From the NCBI GenBank assembly GCA_049999805.1, contig JBNGIO010007223.1, positions 1 through 28,382 on the forward strand: a stretch of DNA of 28,382 nucleotides. The letters run 5' to 3'. This DNA comes from Folioceros fuciformis. Taxonomy: Eukaryota > Anthocerotophyta > Anthocerotopsida > Anthocerotales. Shown here one piece after another: positions 1 through 8,365 of this stretch. The notes below the pieces were generated by a model that saw nothing but the letters and a program-made list of their open reading frames with translations, was not told where the DNA came from and did not search any database. A program made the translations under genes and the position numbers. Numbering within the stretch: position 1 is the first letter of the stretch; each line of letters opens with the position of its first letter.

Positions 1-220
1 CATATCAACCACACCCTGTACTCTGTGACTGATGGTTTCTTCTAATGTTGATGGCATTGGGGTGTGCTGTAAGGAAAATTCTTCTAATGCCTGTAGCAGC
101 AGATGTAATGACCTGTATATCCGGCAGGTTGAACCTGCTGAGACAAAGGATGTGAATGTGTTCTGCAGGATGGACGATGATGTTAAGTTGATCTTAACCA
201 ATCTATTCAGATGTTGGGAG

Positions 221-1814
221 TAATACATTTAGTGCCTGTATGTGGGATCCACCTCAACAAGAGTCCCAAGAGACCACAGCCATTACGGATTTATGAACGT
301 GATGTCGGAATAAGTGGAGAAGAACTTGGTGGAACAACGTTCCAACAGTTTACTGCGAAGGCAAGTATGGATTGAGTCTGGTGGTTTGTTGCCTTTGTTT
401 TGTGCCCTGCTCAGAATGTCTGTAGTATGTAGTTTGCAGTCTGAGAAACCATGTTTTATGACAAATAGGGCTCTTCCTCATGTCAAGAAGCCTAGGTACA
501 ACGCTGTCCAGCTCATGGGTATTCAGGAGCATGTAGACTATGCAAGTGCTGGCTATAAGGTACAACCCTGTTGTGCTCTTCATGTGCCTGATGTTTGAAG
601 GTTCGTTGAGATTATTCTGCGCCCATTTAATGTGCAGAATTTGCCAACTGGGCAGGTTACGAATATGTTTGCGGTAAGTAGTCGCTTTGGAACCCCAGAA
701 GATTTCAAACATCTGGTTGACAGTGCCCATGGTTCGTTAGGCATTCCTTGCAAGCCTGCTACTGAAGCCCAGTTTACATCAAGTCAGCGTTTCGTTTCTC
801 ATGTTTTGAGTTCATGATGAAACAGGAATGGGCCTGTTTTCCATCATGGACATAGTCCACTCACTTGCGGCTGCAGACGAGATGGTTTGGCCTTTCTTCA
901 TTCGATGGTGCTAATGAGTGTTACTTCCATGATGGTCAGTGTGCACTGCCTTGCAAGGATTGGTGCAGAATGCTGAGGTTGTTTTTTAGTCCGTTCACCA
1001 TCCCGTTCACTGTAGCAGCTGAGTTCACCCTTGCATTGCAGGACGGCGAGGGCGTCACAAACATACAGGCACCCGCATATTCAACTATGGTGAATACGAA
1101 GTGCTTCCCTACCTCTTATCAAAGTTGAAGTGGTTATTGGATTTAGTCCGCCTCGATGATCTCTAGTGTGACTGATCTTTCTGAATGCTGTGTTTGAATT
1201 TGCTCTCTCAGGCAGTTCGCATCTAGAGCAAGGTAGCTTGGAAGTCACACGTTTCTTTCTCATGGCAGGTGGGTGGAAGAGTGTCAAATAGATGGTTTCC
1301 ACTTCCATTCGCTGCAGTCCATGTTTTACAACCACAATGTATTTGCAGAGTTCACAAATGGCTTGAATGAGTAGGGCTGCTGTCATTCAGGAAATTGCTC
1401 GCAGGAGCTCCATGTTGGTCGAATTACATAGACTGCTTCCTCGCTCTTTCTCACATTTCTCTGGTTGTGCAGCTACTGCAATCAATACGTGGACAGAGAT
1501 GCATTGCTGTATGTGATTCTGGCTAATGAGATGCTGCACAAGCTCAACTCGAACATTGTCACAATTGCAGGGGATGTATGCACAATCCTGCCTCTCTTCT
1601 CTTAATTGACAAATTCTGGATTGCTTGTGTGCACAGCACCAGCACTCTTGACTGAGTCGATTGCTACTTCCCACAGGCCTCACAGTATCCAGGATTGACT
1701 GAACCCATCAGTAAAGGCGGGTTGGGCTTTGACTACTTTGCCAGCGTCTCACCCTCTGAGATGTGGTCGTATCTCATTGAAAATGTTCCAGACAGTGAAT
1801 GGAGTATGAGTCAG
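221..1814 (+). pseudogene. Decayed glucan (starch) branching enzyme gene, multi-exon fragment
   Basis: GH13 1,4-alpha-glucan branching enzyme, which makes alpha-1,6 branches in starch or glycogen. Translating across likely introns gives family blocks in the right order: WDPPQQE (one base out of frame) and RIYERDVGISGEE (about 221-360), YNAVQLMGIQEHVDYAS.GYK (440-559), [22 protein letters not shown] (from 656), IMDIVHSLAAADEM then FDGANECYFHDG after a frameshift (843-936), FNYGEYEVL.YLLSKLK (1042-1129), WVEECQIDGFHFHSLQSMFYNHN (shown here in part; 1269-1370), LANEMLHKLN.NIVTIAGDV (1473-1575), PGLTEPISKGGLGFDYF to DSEWSMSQ (1686-1814). Introns fit GT...AG at 560-655, 1130-1268, 1371-1472 and 1576-1685. 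The nucleophile Asp of GFRFD is His here, and the acid Glu of AEDV is Gly. The N-terminus and all downstream exons are missing. Family assignment is firm; exon edges are approximate. Confidence 0.85.
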
Positions 1815-2547
1815 GTGAGATTTGAGAGTCCTGTCCTGGATTTCTTCGTGCGTGTGGTTCACGTTTTGTAAACTAACGAACGGCATGTGGTACGGCGACT
1901 TCAGATTTCAAGTTGTTCAATTTGGACGGCCCATTCCTGATAGACAGGGATGCATGGGCTGGGACCTTTGAAGATATCTTTCGTAAAACGGCAAGGATCG
2001 ATTGTCCAGGTTTGTGACATGACCTTCATAGTTCATATGGTCTGAACGAAGTTGGCACTCACCTGGCATTTGGTTGTGCCCAGTGGGATGAACGAGGTTC
2101 CTGGTTCTAATCTGGCGTATGGTTGTGCTGTGCAGCTACTCTACCAGGAGCACCTTGGTCACTGAGGGGCATTCACCACCGAATGAGCTTGCCAAACTGA
2201 CAGAGTTCCAAGAAGAGTTGGTGCAGTTAGCTTCACAGTTGAATGGTGATCACTTGTTGAACAGCTATCCCAACATTGGAAAACTCCTGAACGTGGGGCA
2301 AGCGAATGCATACACTCGAGGCCATGGCTAGATTCCTGGAGGAGGGTAGGAGGGCACTCCGGAATGGTGGGAATAGCACGGATATTGTAAGGCTGATGCC
2401 ATCTGCTTTACCAGTAACCCTCAGATATTTGGGTGTACCCCTTACGTCGGTGCTTCATGGTAGGATTTGAAGGAACTGACTTGATGCAGTATCCAAACCA
2501 AACCGTGGAGTTGATGAGTTAACTGGTCACATGGAAAAATGGACGGG
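1815..2547. other. Unassigned stretch downstream of the branching-enzyme remnant
   Basis: I find no continuation of the branching enzyme here. Short open frames exist on the + strand: 2119-2331, and a second frame about 2300-2470 that reads AMARFLEEGRRALRNGG followed by LPVTLRYLGVPLTSVL. The YLGVPL string is seen in the connection region of some LINE reverse transcriptases, but this is far too little to assign. No RNA gene or clear repeat was recognised. Confidence 0.4.
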
Positions 2548-3561
2548 ATGCCTCCAGCCAGGCCAACTGCTAGACATGCGGTCTCCATGCGACAAAACGA
2601 GGGAATCCATCGCTTCAACCCGTTTGTTCACAGGCAAGCGTCCAACGCAAATACAAGGGACCTCCATTGCCGCATCCCCTTCCGCTCCCGCCACAGTGCT
2701 CTTGACTGATTCAAAATTTGCATGAGTGAGATAAACCGCTTCCGGTGTCAGGCCACGTGGGACTTAGCATCTCAGTCACCAGATTCCGGGGCTCTCTCCA
2801 TTGGCTGTGGACCTCCTCGCATGCTTCTTCAGTAACCTGCGCTCCCCCGAGTAGGGTACAATCCGCTGACGCACTCCAAACTGCACACACCGGATATCTC
2901 AGTCAACTCGGACATATACCTACGTGATCTGACAGGCTTGAAACCCGAAAATCTCCAGACGCCGACAGAGGCCTGCAGATTCCTGTCTTCAGAACTCTAA
3001 CACTAGCTAGCTCCTTGGGTCTTGAAACAGCCACAATGGTATCAAACCGAAGGAGAAGGGAAGGAAGGAACTTCACACCGGGAGCGAGAAATAGCCCGGA
3101 AGTGCGCACCAATTCCGGAAAGCGTGACGCAAAATCTTGCCTCTCCGCAGTCCGAGCACACGCCAATGCTCTCCGCAGCAAAATGGAGTGGACGACAATT
3201 CAGGCCGGGTTTGCACTAGCAGAGTGAAGGAAGGCCATCATGGGAGTGTTACGCCCTTACGCATTCGGGATTCAGCATTCAATACAGCAACGAACTCCAG
3301 CGGGTCAGCAGTAACTACCGGACGCGGATTGAGCTACTCCGCGATTGCCCCTGCTGACCTTGTCCCACCAAAGTGATTACGAAGGCTGCGCTTTACTCCC
3401 AAGCCCCAACGACCCGACAGCCGAACAGACCACCCGCTCCCGCGATTTCCGGTTTCTCGCTCTCGGTTCCCAACCCAGTCGAATCAGCTACCGAGAGCCA
3501 TCCACAATGCCAAATCGCTGCGCGGATGTACTTCCTACCCCATCCATCCTCAGGAACGTAA
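2548..3561 (+). pseudogene. Unrecognised decayed reading frame with several stops
   Basis: One frame starting at ATG 2548 stays mostly readable for about 1 kb, broken by a handful of stop codons; the stop-free pieces include 3022-3219 and 3373-3561. The predicted peptide is rich in Pro, Ser, Gln and Arg, with charged runs such as EGEGKEGTSHREREIARK, and looks disordered. The last block ends in SSGT just before a GTAAG that could be a splice donor (3559-3563). I do not recognise a family. It could be a decayed host gene, a retroelement gag, or a chance open stretch in C-rich DNA; persistence of a single frame is the only argument for coding origin. Confidence 0.3.
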
Positions 3562-4570
3562 GACACTCCCTCGACAGCGTGGGAGCGTGGGAGCACAGGG
3601 ATCTTGCGGTCCATCTCTGGATATACAGTATGTATAACATTCGCTCGGATCATTGATTGTTGGCGGCGGTAGATGAGGTACTCCGCCTTTTAGGCATTGC
3701 GTACCGTGTGCAACCTCTCCAGTTGCTACAGTTACTAACTAATGCAGCTCTCCTCCCGCGGGATGCTCCGCAGATTCTGAAACATTGCCAGGCAATCGGG
3801 GTAGGGGGGACACACGATACGATAAGAAAATTTGGGTACCTTTGTGGAATGAAAGCCAATGGTTAGGAAAGGCTGAGGGACCACACAACACTCCTATGCA
3901 ATATGGGGTATATGCACAAGAACATGCACACAGTTTACGCCTAGTGACACTTGGGCAGGATGACGTTCCCATAAAAATTCAATGCACTTACGCAGGATGA
4001 CGTTCCCATAAACAGTCAATGCACCGGGGCAGGATGACGTTCCCATAAACATTCAAGGATGACGTTCCCATAAAAATTCGATAAAGAGAGCGTGCAGAAT
4101 ATTCTGCTAGCCTCTCTTCAGCTAGGAGAATTCCAGGGAAGAGTTGATAGACCAGATGTTTTCGGGTATAGAAGGATCGTTGAAAACAGGACTCTTTCAG
4201 GGCTGGCTGCAGCCTGCAGGTGTTGGCTGCCCCTGTTCCATGGAGGGCTATCGTGGCCAGGTACGAGGAGGGCCTAAACTTGTATTCAGAATTTCACGAG
4301 CAGAGGGCCGCAATGCTGGGTATGACCCTTCGCCACAGGACTAATCGTTTCGCAGGCTGTGACCGTTGTGACCAGCAGGGAATTTGTAGGACTACCAAAA
4401 TCACAGGTTCAAGAGTAGGTTGCTGCTTCGAACCCCTCGACTAGTAAGATCTGACTTAACGTTTCGAGAGGATTAACTATTTGTTCTGAGCAGGTGGAGA
4501 TTGATGGCTGCCTGTTGAATCCTTCCTAACTACTGTCTGGTTGCTGGGAAGTCGTACGCTGCATTGGCAT
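3562..4570. other. Intergenic stretch with short unassigned ORFs
   Basis: There is a 69-codon ORF at 3657-3866 (+), Leu-rich near its start (VDEVLRLLGIAYRVQPLQLL) with no family I recognise, and a 74-codon ORF at 4220-4444 (+) with a CDRCDQQGIC segment. Neither has supporting context. The tandem repeat at 3958-4077 lies between them. Confidence 0.35.
3958..4077 (+). repeat. Four copies of AGGATGACGTTCCCATAAA
   Basis: Copies begin near 3958, 3994, 4031 and 4056, spaced 36, 37 and 25 bp apart. The shared core is TGACGTTCCCATAAA, followed by a variable A/C and (A/C)(A/T)TTCA-like sequence. TGACGT is the core bound by plant bZIP (TGA/as-1 type) factors, so the array could be a promoter cluster, but no gene start is evident beside it. 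It may simply be a short minisatellite. Confidence 0.8.
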
Positions 4571-4572
4571 CG

Positions 4573-5110
4573 TCAAGTCACGATGGACCCCTGAGTGGCC
4601 AAAGCATACATCTCCTTCCTCTCTCTTAGGATGTTGGCGTAGTTCCCATTCGTGGATGGAACTATCCCCTTCTCTGCAAGCAAGCGCGAGACCACTGACA
4701 CGAAGTCGTTTATTGCAGCCTGATGCCTGCTTTCTGCATCTGCTGTTACAGCTGCGACGCCATCCCTCCTGCGATTTCTAAGCATACCCTCCAGCTACGC
4801 CAGCCCACAACACTGCACCAGGCAGTGTCAAACAATCAAAGACCTGTCTGCATCCTCTGAGCTCCCACACTTTGCATACAGACTACCCAGACGGATACCA
4901 ACAAAGAGACTTTAATGCCCTTACAGGAGCTGCGGCATGCAATACCTTCCCCTAGTGTAGTAGCTCCACCTTCTGCCCAACTGTGAGATGTCCATCCCCA
5001 GACACTTGCATCTCAAGCTTGAGGAACAAAGGAACACGTTTTGCAGCCGCCTTTGCCCAAGACATGATTTGCAGAGTGCTCTGTGGAAAATGTCTTGCAA
5101 CTTTCAAGAA
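4573..5110 (-). pseudogene. Possible PPR-protein relic plus an unassigned short ORF
   Basis: Reading the - strand near 4896-4850 gives GSLYAKCGSSEDAD, and after a one-base shift (4850-4785) VFDCLTLPGAVLWAGVAGGYA and a stop. This matches the plant PLS-class pentatricopeptide pattern (MYAKCGS.EDA..VFD.....VVSWN.MI.GYA). Upstream pieces at about 5050-4920 (FLKLEMQVSG, GKVLHAAAPVRAL) fit preceding PPR helices weakly. PPR proteins bind organellar RNA in plants. A separate 70-codon frame at 4785-4573 (MLRNRRRDGVAAVTADAESR...) is not recognised. Frameshifts and stops show it is dead. The PPR call rests on about 35 residues. Confidence 0.4.
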
Positions 5111-5159
5111 CTTGAGTCTTGCACCTAGCTCTTGAAGGCCCGCTCACTGCTCGAGTCTA

Positions 5160-5769
5160 CCTCAGACTCTTGGCTAAACCTTCAAAGCTCCTTGCCAGCT
5201 GCTCTCCGTTGATGCAGACCTCACACTTCCCAGCACCGGCGGCTGCCATCCTCTGCAATGTCTCCTCATCCTTTTTTTCTGATTTCTGAACGGAAGCGTA
5301 TCGTGTGGAAGACGAGATATTTGTCGCCGTCTTTCATCGTCTTTACCATGGCCACCGGATCCGTCAGACCGCAATGTGCACCGCCGCTCAGGAAGATAAC
5401 AGAAGTATGCTTGCCTAGTGTGGATGCATCCGCAGAAGCTCGCTCTAGAATCCCGTGTACCGAATCCAGACCGCATGAGTAGATAGCGCCTCCACGGATC
5501 TTGGACTATGACGGAAGACCGTTTGGACGGTTCGCACAAATGAGCGCTCTCTCCACGGCGATGAACGCTCGCTGGCGGAAGAGGACAATGGACACGACAT
5601 CGGGCTGACCATCCGCAACCCGAGTCCGGATGAAGCAGGTGTCGGCTTCGCACACGCATCCCAGCCGATTGCTGAGGGAGACTGCTGAATTAGCCAGTCT
5701 TGGCTTCACATCTGTTGAGCCCATGCGGTAGGACCTGTGGATGACAGAATACGAGGTGACAAGGAGCAT
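5160..5769 (-). pseudogene. von Willebrand factor A domain protein, pseudogene
   Basis: From ATG 5769 one frame reads a vWA domain: SVIHRSYRMGSTD (where the MIDAS D-x-S-x-S loop should be), NRLGCVCEADTCFIRTR, GQPDVVSIVLF, an Arg/Gly-Gly segment IRGGAIYSCGLDSVHGIL, then LGKHTSVIFLSGGAHCGLTDP and DKYLVFHTIRF. vWA domains bind protein ligands through a metal at the MIDAS site. Damage visible: the MIDAS motif reads HRSYR instead of DxSxS; a TAG stop lies near 5505-5507 in GLPS*SKI; and a run of seven A near 5274-5280 shifts the frame before DEETLQRMAAAGAGKCEVC. After that shift the frame continues to about 5160. The repeated FLSDG-type strand is FLSGG here. Domain call is good; host role is unknown. 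Confidence 0.7.
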
Positions 5770-5890
5770 TTTTCATCGCGTTACAGCCACCGGCATGACC
5801 CTTCTTCGTCCCAGACTCTTTCTTATCTATGGATCCTGTACTCTTTGATAGAACTCTGCCCGTGCTTCTCGGGGTTAGGAATGCAAGGAT

Positions 5891-5904
5891 TAGGCCTTTA
5901 TAGA
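5891..5904 (-). promoter_or_regulatory. TATA-like box upstream of the vWA pseudogene
   Basis: The - strand reads TCTATAAAGGCCTA, about 120 bp before ATG 5769, a normal plant TATA-to-start distance. The same 14 bases occur on the - strand at 14598-14611, at the edge of copia-I. It may therefore be an LTR promoter rather than the vWA gene's own. Confidence 0.45.
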
Positions 5905-5912
5905 GAAGTCAT

Positions 5913-6093
5913 ACAATGTTCCTACACCTACACAAGGGAACATAAGTGTGCTACAATGTTCCTACGCAATGGAACATAAGTGTGCTACAATGTTCCTACA
6001 CAATGGAACATAAGTGTGCTAGGCACACTTCTACAAGAAAATAACATATAAGTCTGCTAGGCACACTTCTACAAGAAAATGGTACACAAGCCT
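5913..6093. repeat. Two adjoining minisatellites (34-40 bp and 38 bp units)
   Basis: Units starting ACAATGTTCCTAC and ending CATAAGTGTGCT occupy 5913-5952, 5953-5986 and 5987-6020; the first carries a 6-bp insertion. Each holds an inverted pair TGTTCC/GGAACA. A second unit, AGGCACACTTCTACAAGAAA and onward, follows at 6021-6058 and 6059-6093. The arrays lie between the TATA-like box at 5891 and the left end of copia-I. Confidence 0.85.
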
Positions 6094-6123
6094 ACACACA
6101 AGTATATACAACTTGGTATGCTA

Positions 6124-6353
6124 TAAAGCGGAGCAAGATGCTAGATTGAGCTATGATGATTGAAATACTTAAGCGAGAACATTGTACATATAGTGTCCGG
6201 ATGCGGTTGTAACCGCACTACTGTCGAGTGCTAGCGTAACCGGCAGAATTGCTCTTCAGCAACTAAAACATTTATCTACCTATGCACGAAACGTACCCTA
6301 ATAAGTCTTGGTGCTAAAGCCCAATCCGTGGCGCAAGAGTTTCTACTCCAACA
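6124..6353 (-). repeat. 3' LTR of copia-I
   Basis: A 230-bp direct repeat of 14363-14594. On the - strand it starts TGTTGGAGTAG right after the polypurine tract and ends CCGCTTTA. The terminal TA instead of CA is present in both copies, so it predates or belongs to the family. Confidence 0.88.
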
Positions 6354-6363
6354 CTCTCCCTAG
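6354..6363 (-). other. Polypurine tract of copia-I
   Basis: The - strand reads CTAGGGAGAG directly before the TGTTGG start of the 3' LTR, the standard place for plus-strand DNA priming. Confidence 0.75.
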
Positions 6364-6497
6364 TTGCAGATTCCAGCTTGCTGTGATGGCGTCGATCTCC
6401 CACACTTGTCTCAACCTCATCCTCGATCTTCCTGGTGCAGAGGTGGAAGGTCGAAGTAGCAGAAGCAGGATGCTAGTAGTGGTGGAGCAGAGTCGTG

Positions 6498-8064
6498 CTA
6501 TCGGAATTGAGGAGCTCCCTCTTTGTGTGCACTGGCAATTGCGAAGGGAATGCTCACATAAAATCCTCTGCTCACCAGTCCAATGCCTTCAGTATGCTTG
6601 TCATGAAGTGGCTTGGGTAGGCCCTTTGTCAGCAGATCGGCGGTGTTGCCATTCGTGTTGATGTAACTTAAGGCGACTTGCTCATTGGCCACCACTTGCT
6701 GAATGAAGTGGTGCTGGATCTCCACGTGCTTGGTCCTTGCGTGCAGCACAGGGTTGAGTGTCATAGCTATGGCCGATAGATTGTCGCAAAATAGCTGTGT
6801 GGGCTGATTCTGGTCATCGCCTATGTCGTGTAGGAATTGCCTCACCCACTGAATCTCTTTGGCTGCCAACGTTGTTGCCGTGTACTCCGCTTCCGTTGAT
6901 GAAGTACAGATTGTTTGCATCTTCTTACACGCCCACGACACTGTACAGCCGTTGATGGCTGTGCAATAGGCTGCTGTAGATCTTCTCGCATCTGGATTTG
7001 CCGCCCAATCTGCGTCTGAGAACGAGATTAGAGTGAGCTTGGTAGAGCGGTCACATATGTAGAGGAGTCCAAAGGGCTTGGTCTTCTTTAGGTAGCGAAG
7101 GATGCGCTTGACGTAGGTCTAGTGAGCCTTCCCTAGGTTCGACAGATATCTGGATACCACATTCATAGCTTGTGCAACGTCGGGTCTTGTCTAGATTGAG
7201 AGGTAAAGTAGGCTGCCTATTGCCTCGTTGTATAGGATGGCAGACATCTCCATTGATTCTTCAGGTGTACTGGGTCAATCTGCTGTAGATACCTTCTCTC
7301 CTGATGCCACTAGAGTTGATACTAGCTTCGCGTCCTTCATGTTGAATCTCTCCAGCATTTGATTTACATAATGTTCTTGATGGATGAAGAAAGAGTGGTC
7401 CTCCTTGTTGTGTTCGAACTGTACCCCTAGTGCATACCGTAGGGGTCCCATGTCTACAACGTCATACTCCTTTGACAAGAGGTCTTTTACATACTTGATA
7501 ATCTCGGGACTGTCTCCAAAAGCGAAGTTGTCGTCAACGAACATTGTAGCTATCACGAACTTGTCCTTTGTTCTTAGAATGTAGAAGTTGGTGTCGGAGA
7601 TTGAGGGGAATGAAACCTCACTTCTTCATGTATGTGTCTACAGTTCCGTAGATTGCTTAAGTTCGTAAGTAGACTTGAGGAGTTGGCACACTTTTCTGCT
7701 GTCCTTGATGAAGCCTACTGGTTGAAGCATATACATATCTTCGTGTAGTGTGCCATAAAAGAATGCCGTTTTGAAGCATATAGGTATCTTTGTGTAGTGT
7801 GCCATACAAGAATGCCGTTTTTACATCTACCTACTGGATGTGTAGGTGATGATGGGCTGCAAAGGCTAGCAGGATCCTGATTGAGGTTGCCTTCACCACA
7901 AGGCTGAACAGTCTATTCTCCTCATAATCAAAGCCTAGTACCTGGGTGAAGCCACGAGCTACCAGCCTGGATTTGTATCTCGAAATAGTTCCATCGGGGT
8001 TGAGTTTTCTTTTGAAGGTCCATTTACAAGAGATTGTTTTGCGTCCAGCAGGCATGTCGGTGAG
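6498..8064 (-). pseudogene. Copia-I reverse transcriptase and RNase H, broken
   Basis: RVT_2-type RT opens with GRKTISCKWTFKRKLNPDG and [12 protein letters not shown] (8055-7831). Further on the catalytic block is MFVDDNFAFG near 7540 (copia consensus YVDD), followed by DMGPLRYALGVQFE. RNase H shows FSDADWAANPDARRSTAAY near 7020-6965, SSTEAEY, CDNLSAIAM, HARTKHVEIQHHFI and DLLTKGLP, ending at 6498. A 49-bp tandem duplication (7722-7819) and several stops disrupt RT. Enzymes of this type copy element RNA to DNA in cytoplasmic particles. The RNase H acidic residues look preserved although the frame is not continuous. Confidence 0.88.
7722..7819. repeat. 49-bp tandem duplication inside copia-I RT
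   Basis: TTGAAGCATATACATATCTT and onward (7722-7770) is followed at once by a copy with a few changes (7771-7819). Forty-nine is not a multiple of three, so it also shifts the RT frame. Confidence 0.85.
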
Positions 8065-8069
8065 CTTCC

Positions 8070-8360
8070 TGAAGGATCTCTACAGGAGCTACATGGTGAA
8101 GGAGGAGAAGAGGAGACAACGAGGAGAGGAAAAAGAGAGGTCAGACTCTCACAATGAGTCTCGAAAGCAAGGGAGCTCAAGGGGGTATTTATACCCTCTA
8201 GAAGAGCTTCCTAGGAAGCTTCACAAAAAGCGCACAAGAAGTTGCGCAAGAAGCTTCCTACATATTAGCTTAAGGTAATCTAAACTAATGATACTTAACT
8301 AGACATTAATCTTAGTCTAAACACATTAGTCTAATTACATTGGGCCTTAATAACCCTACA
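8070..8360 (-). mobile_element. Solo LTR inserted in copia-I, 291 bp
   Basis: On the - strand it runs TGTAGGGTTATTAAGG ... GATCCTTCA, with TG/CA ends and a TATA box (TATAAATA near 8190). It is bounded by the direct repeat GGAAG (- strand; CTTCC at 8065-8069 and 8361-8365 on +). The copia-I frame stops at NTWK before it and resumes at LTDMPAGRK after it with nothing missing, so the insertion site is clean. No internal region remains, which means LTR-LTR recombination removed it. The family differs from the copia-I LTR. Confidence 0.88.
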
Positions 8361-8365
8361 CTTCC

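Noticed and set aside
3373-3866. Small ORFs at 3393-3653 (-), 3650-3859 (-) and 3657-3866 (+) as genes
   Set aside because: Short, mutually overlapping on both strands, with no recognisable domain or start context.
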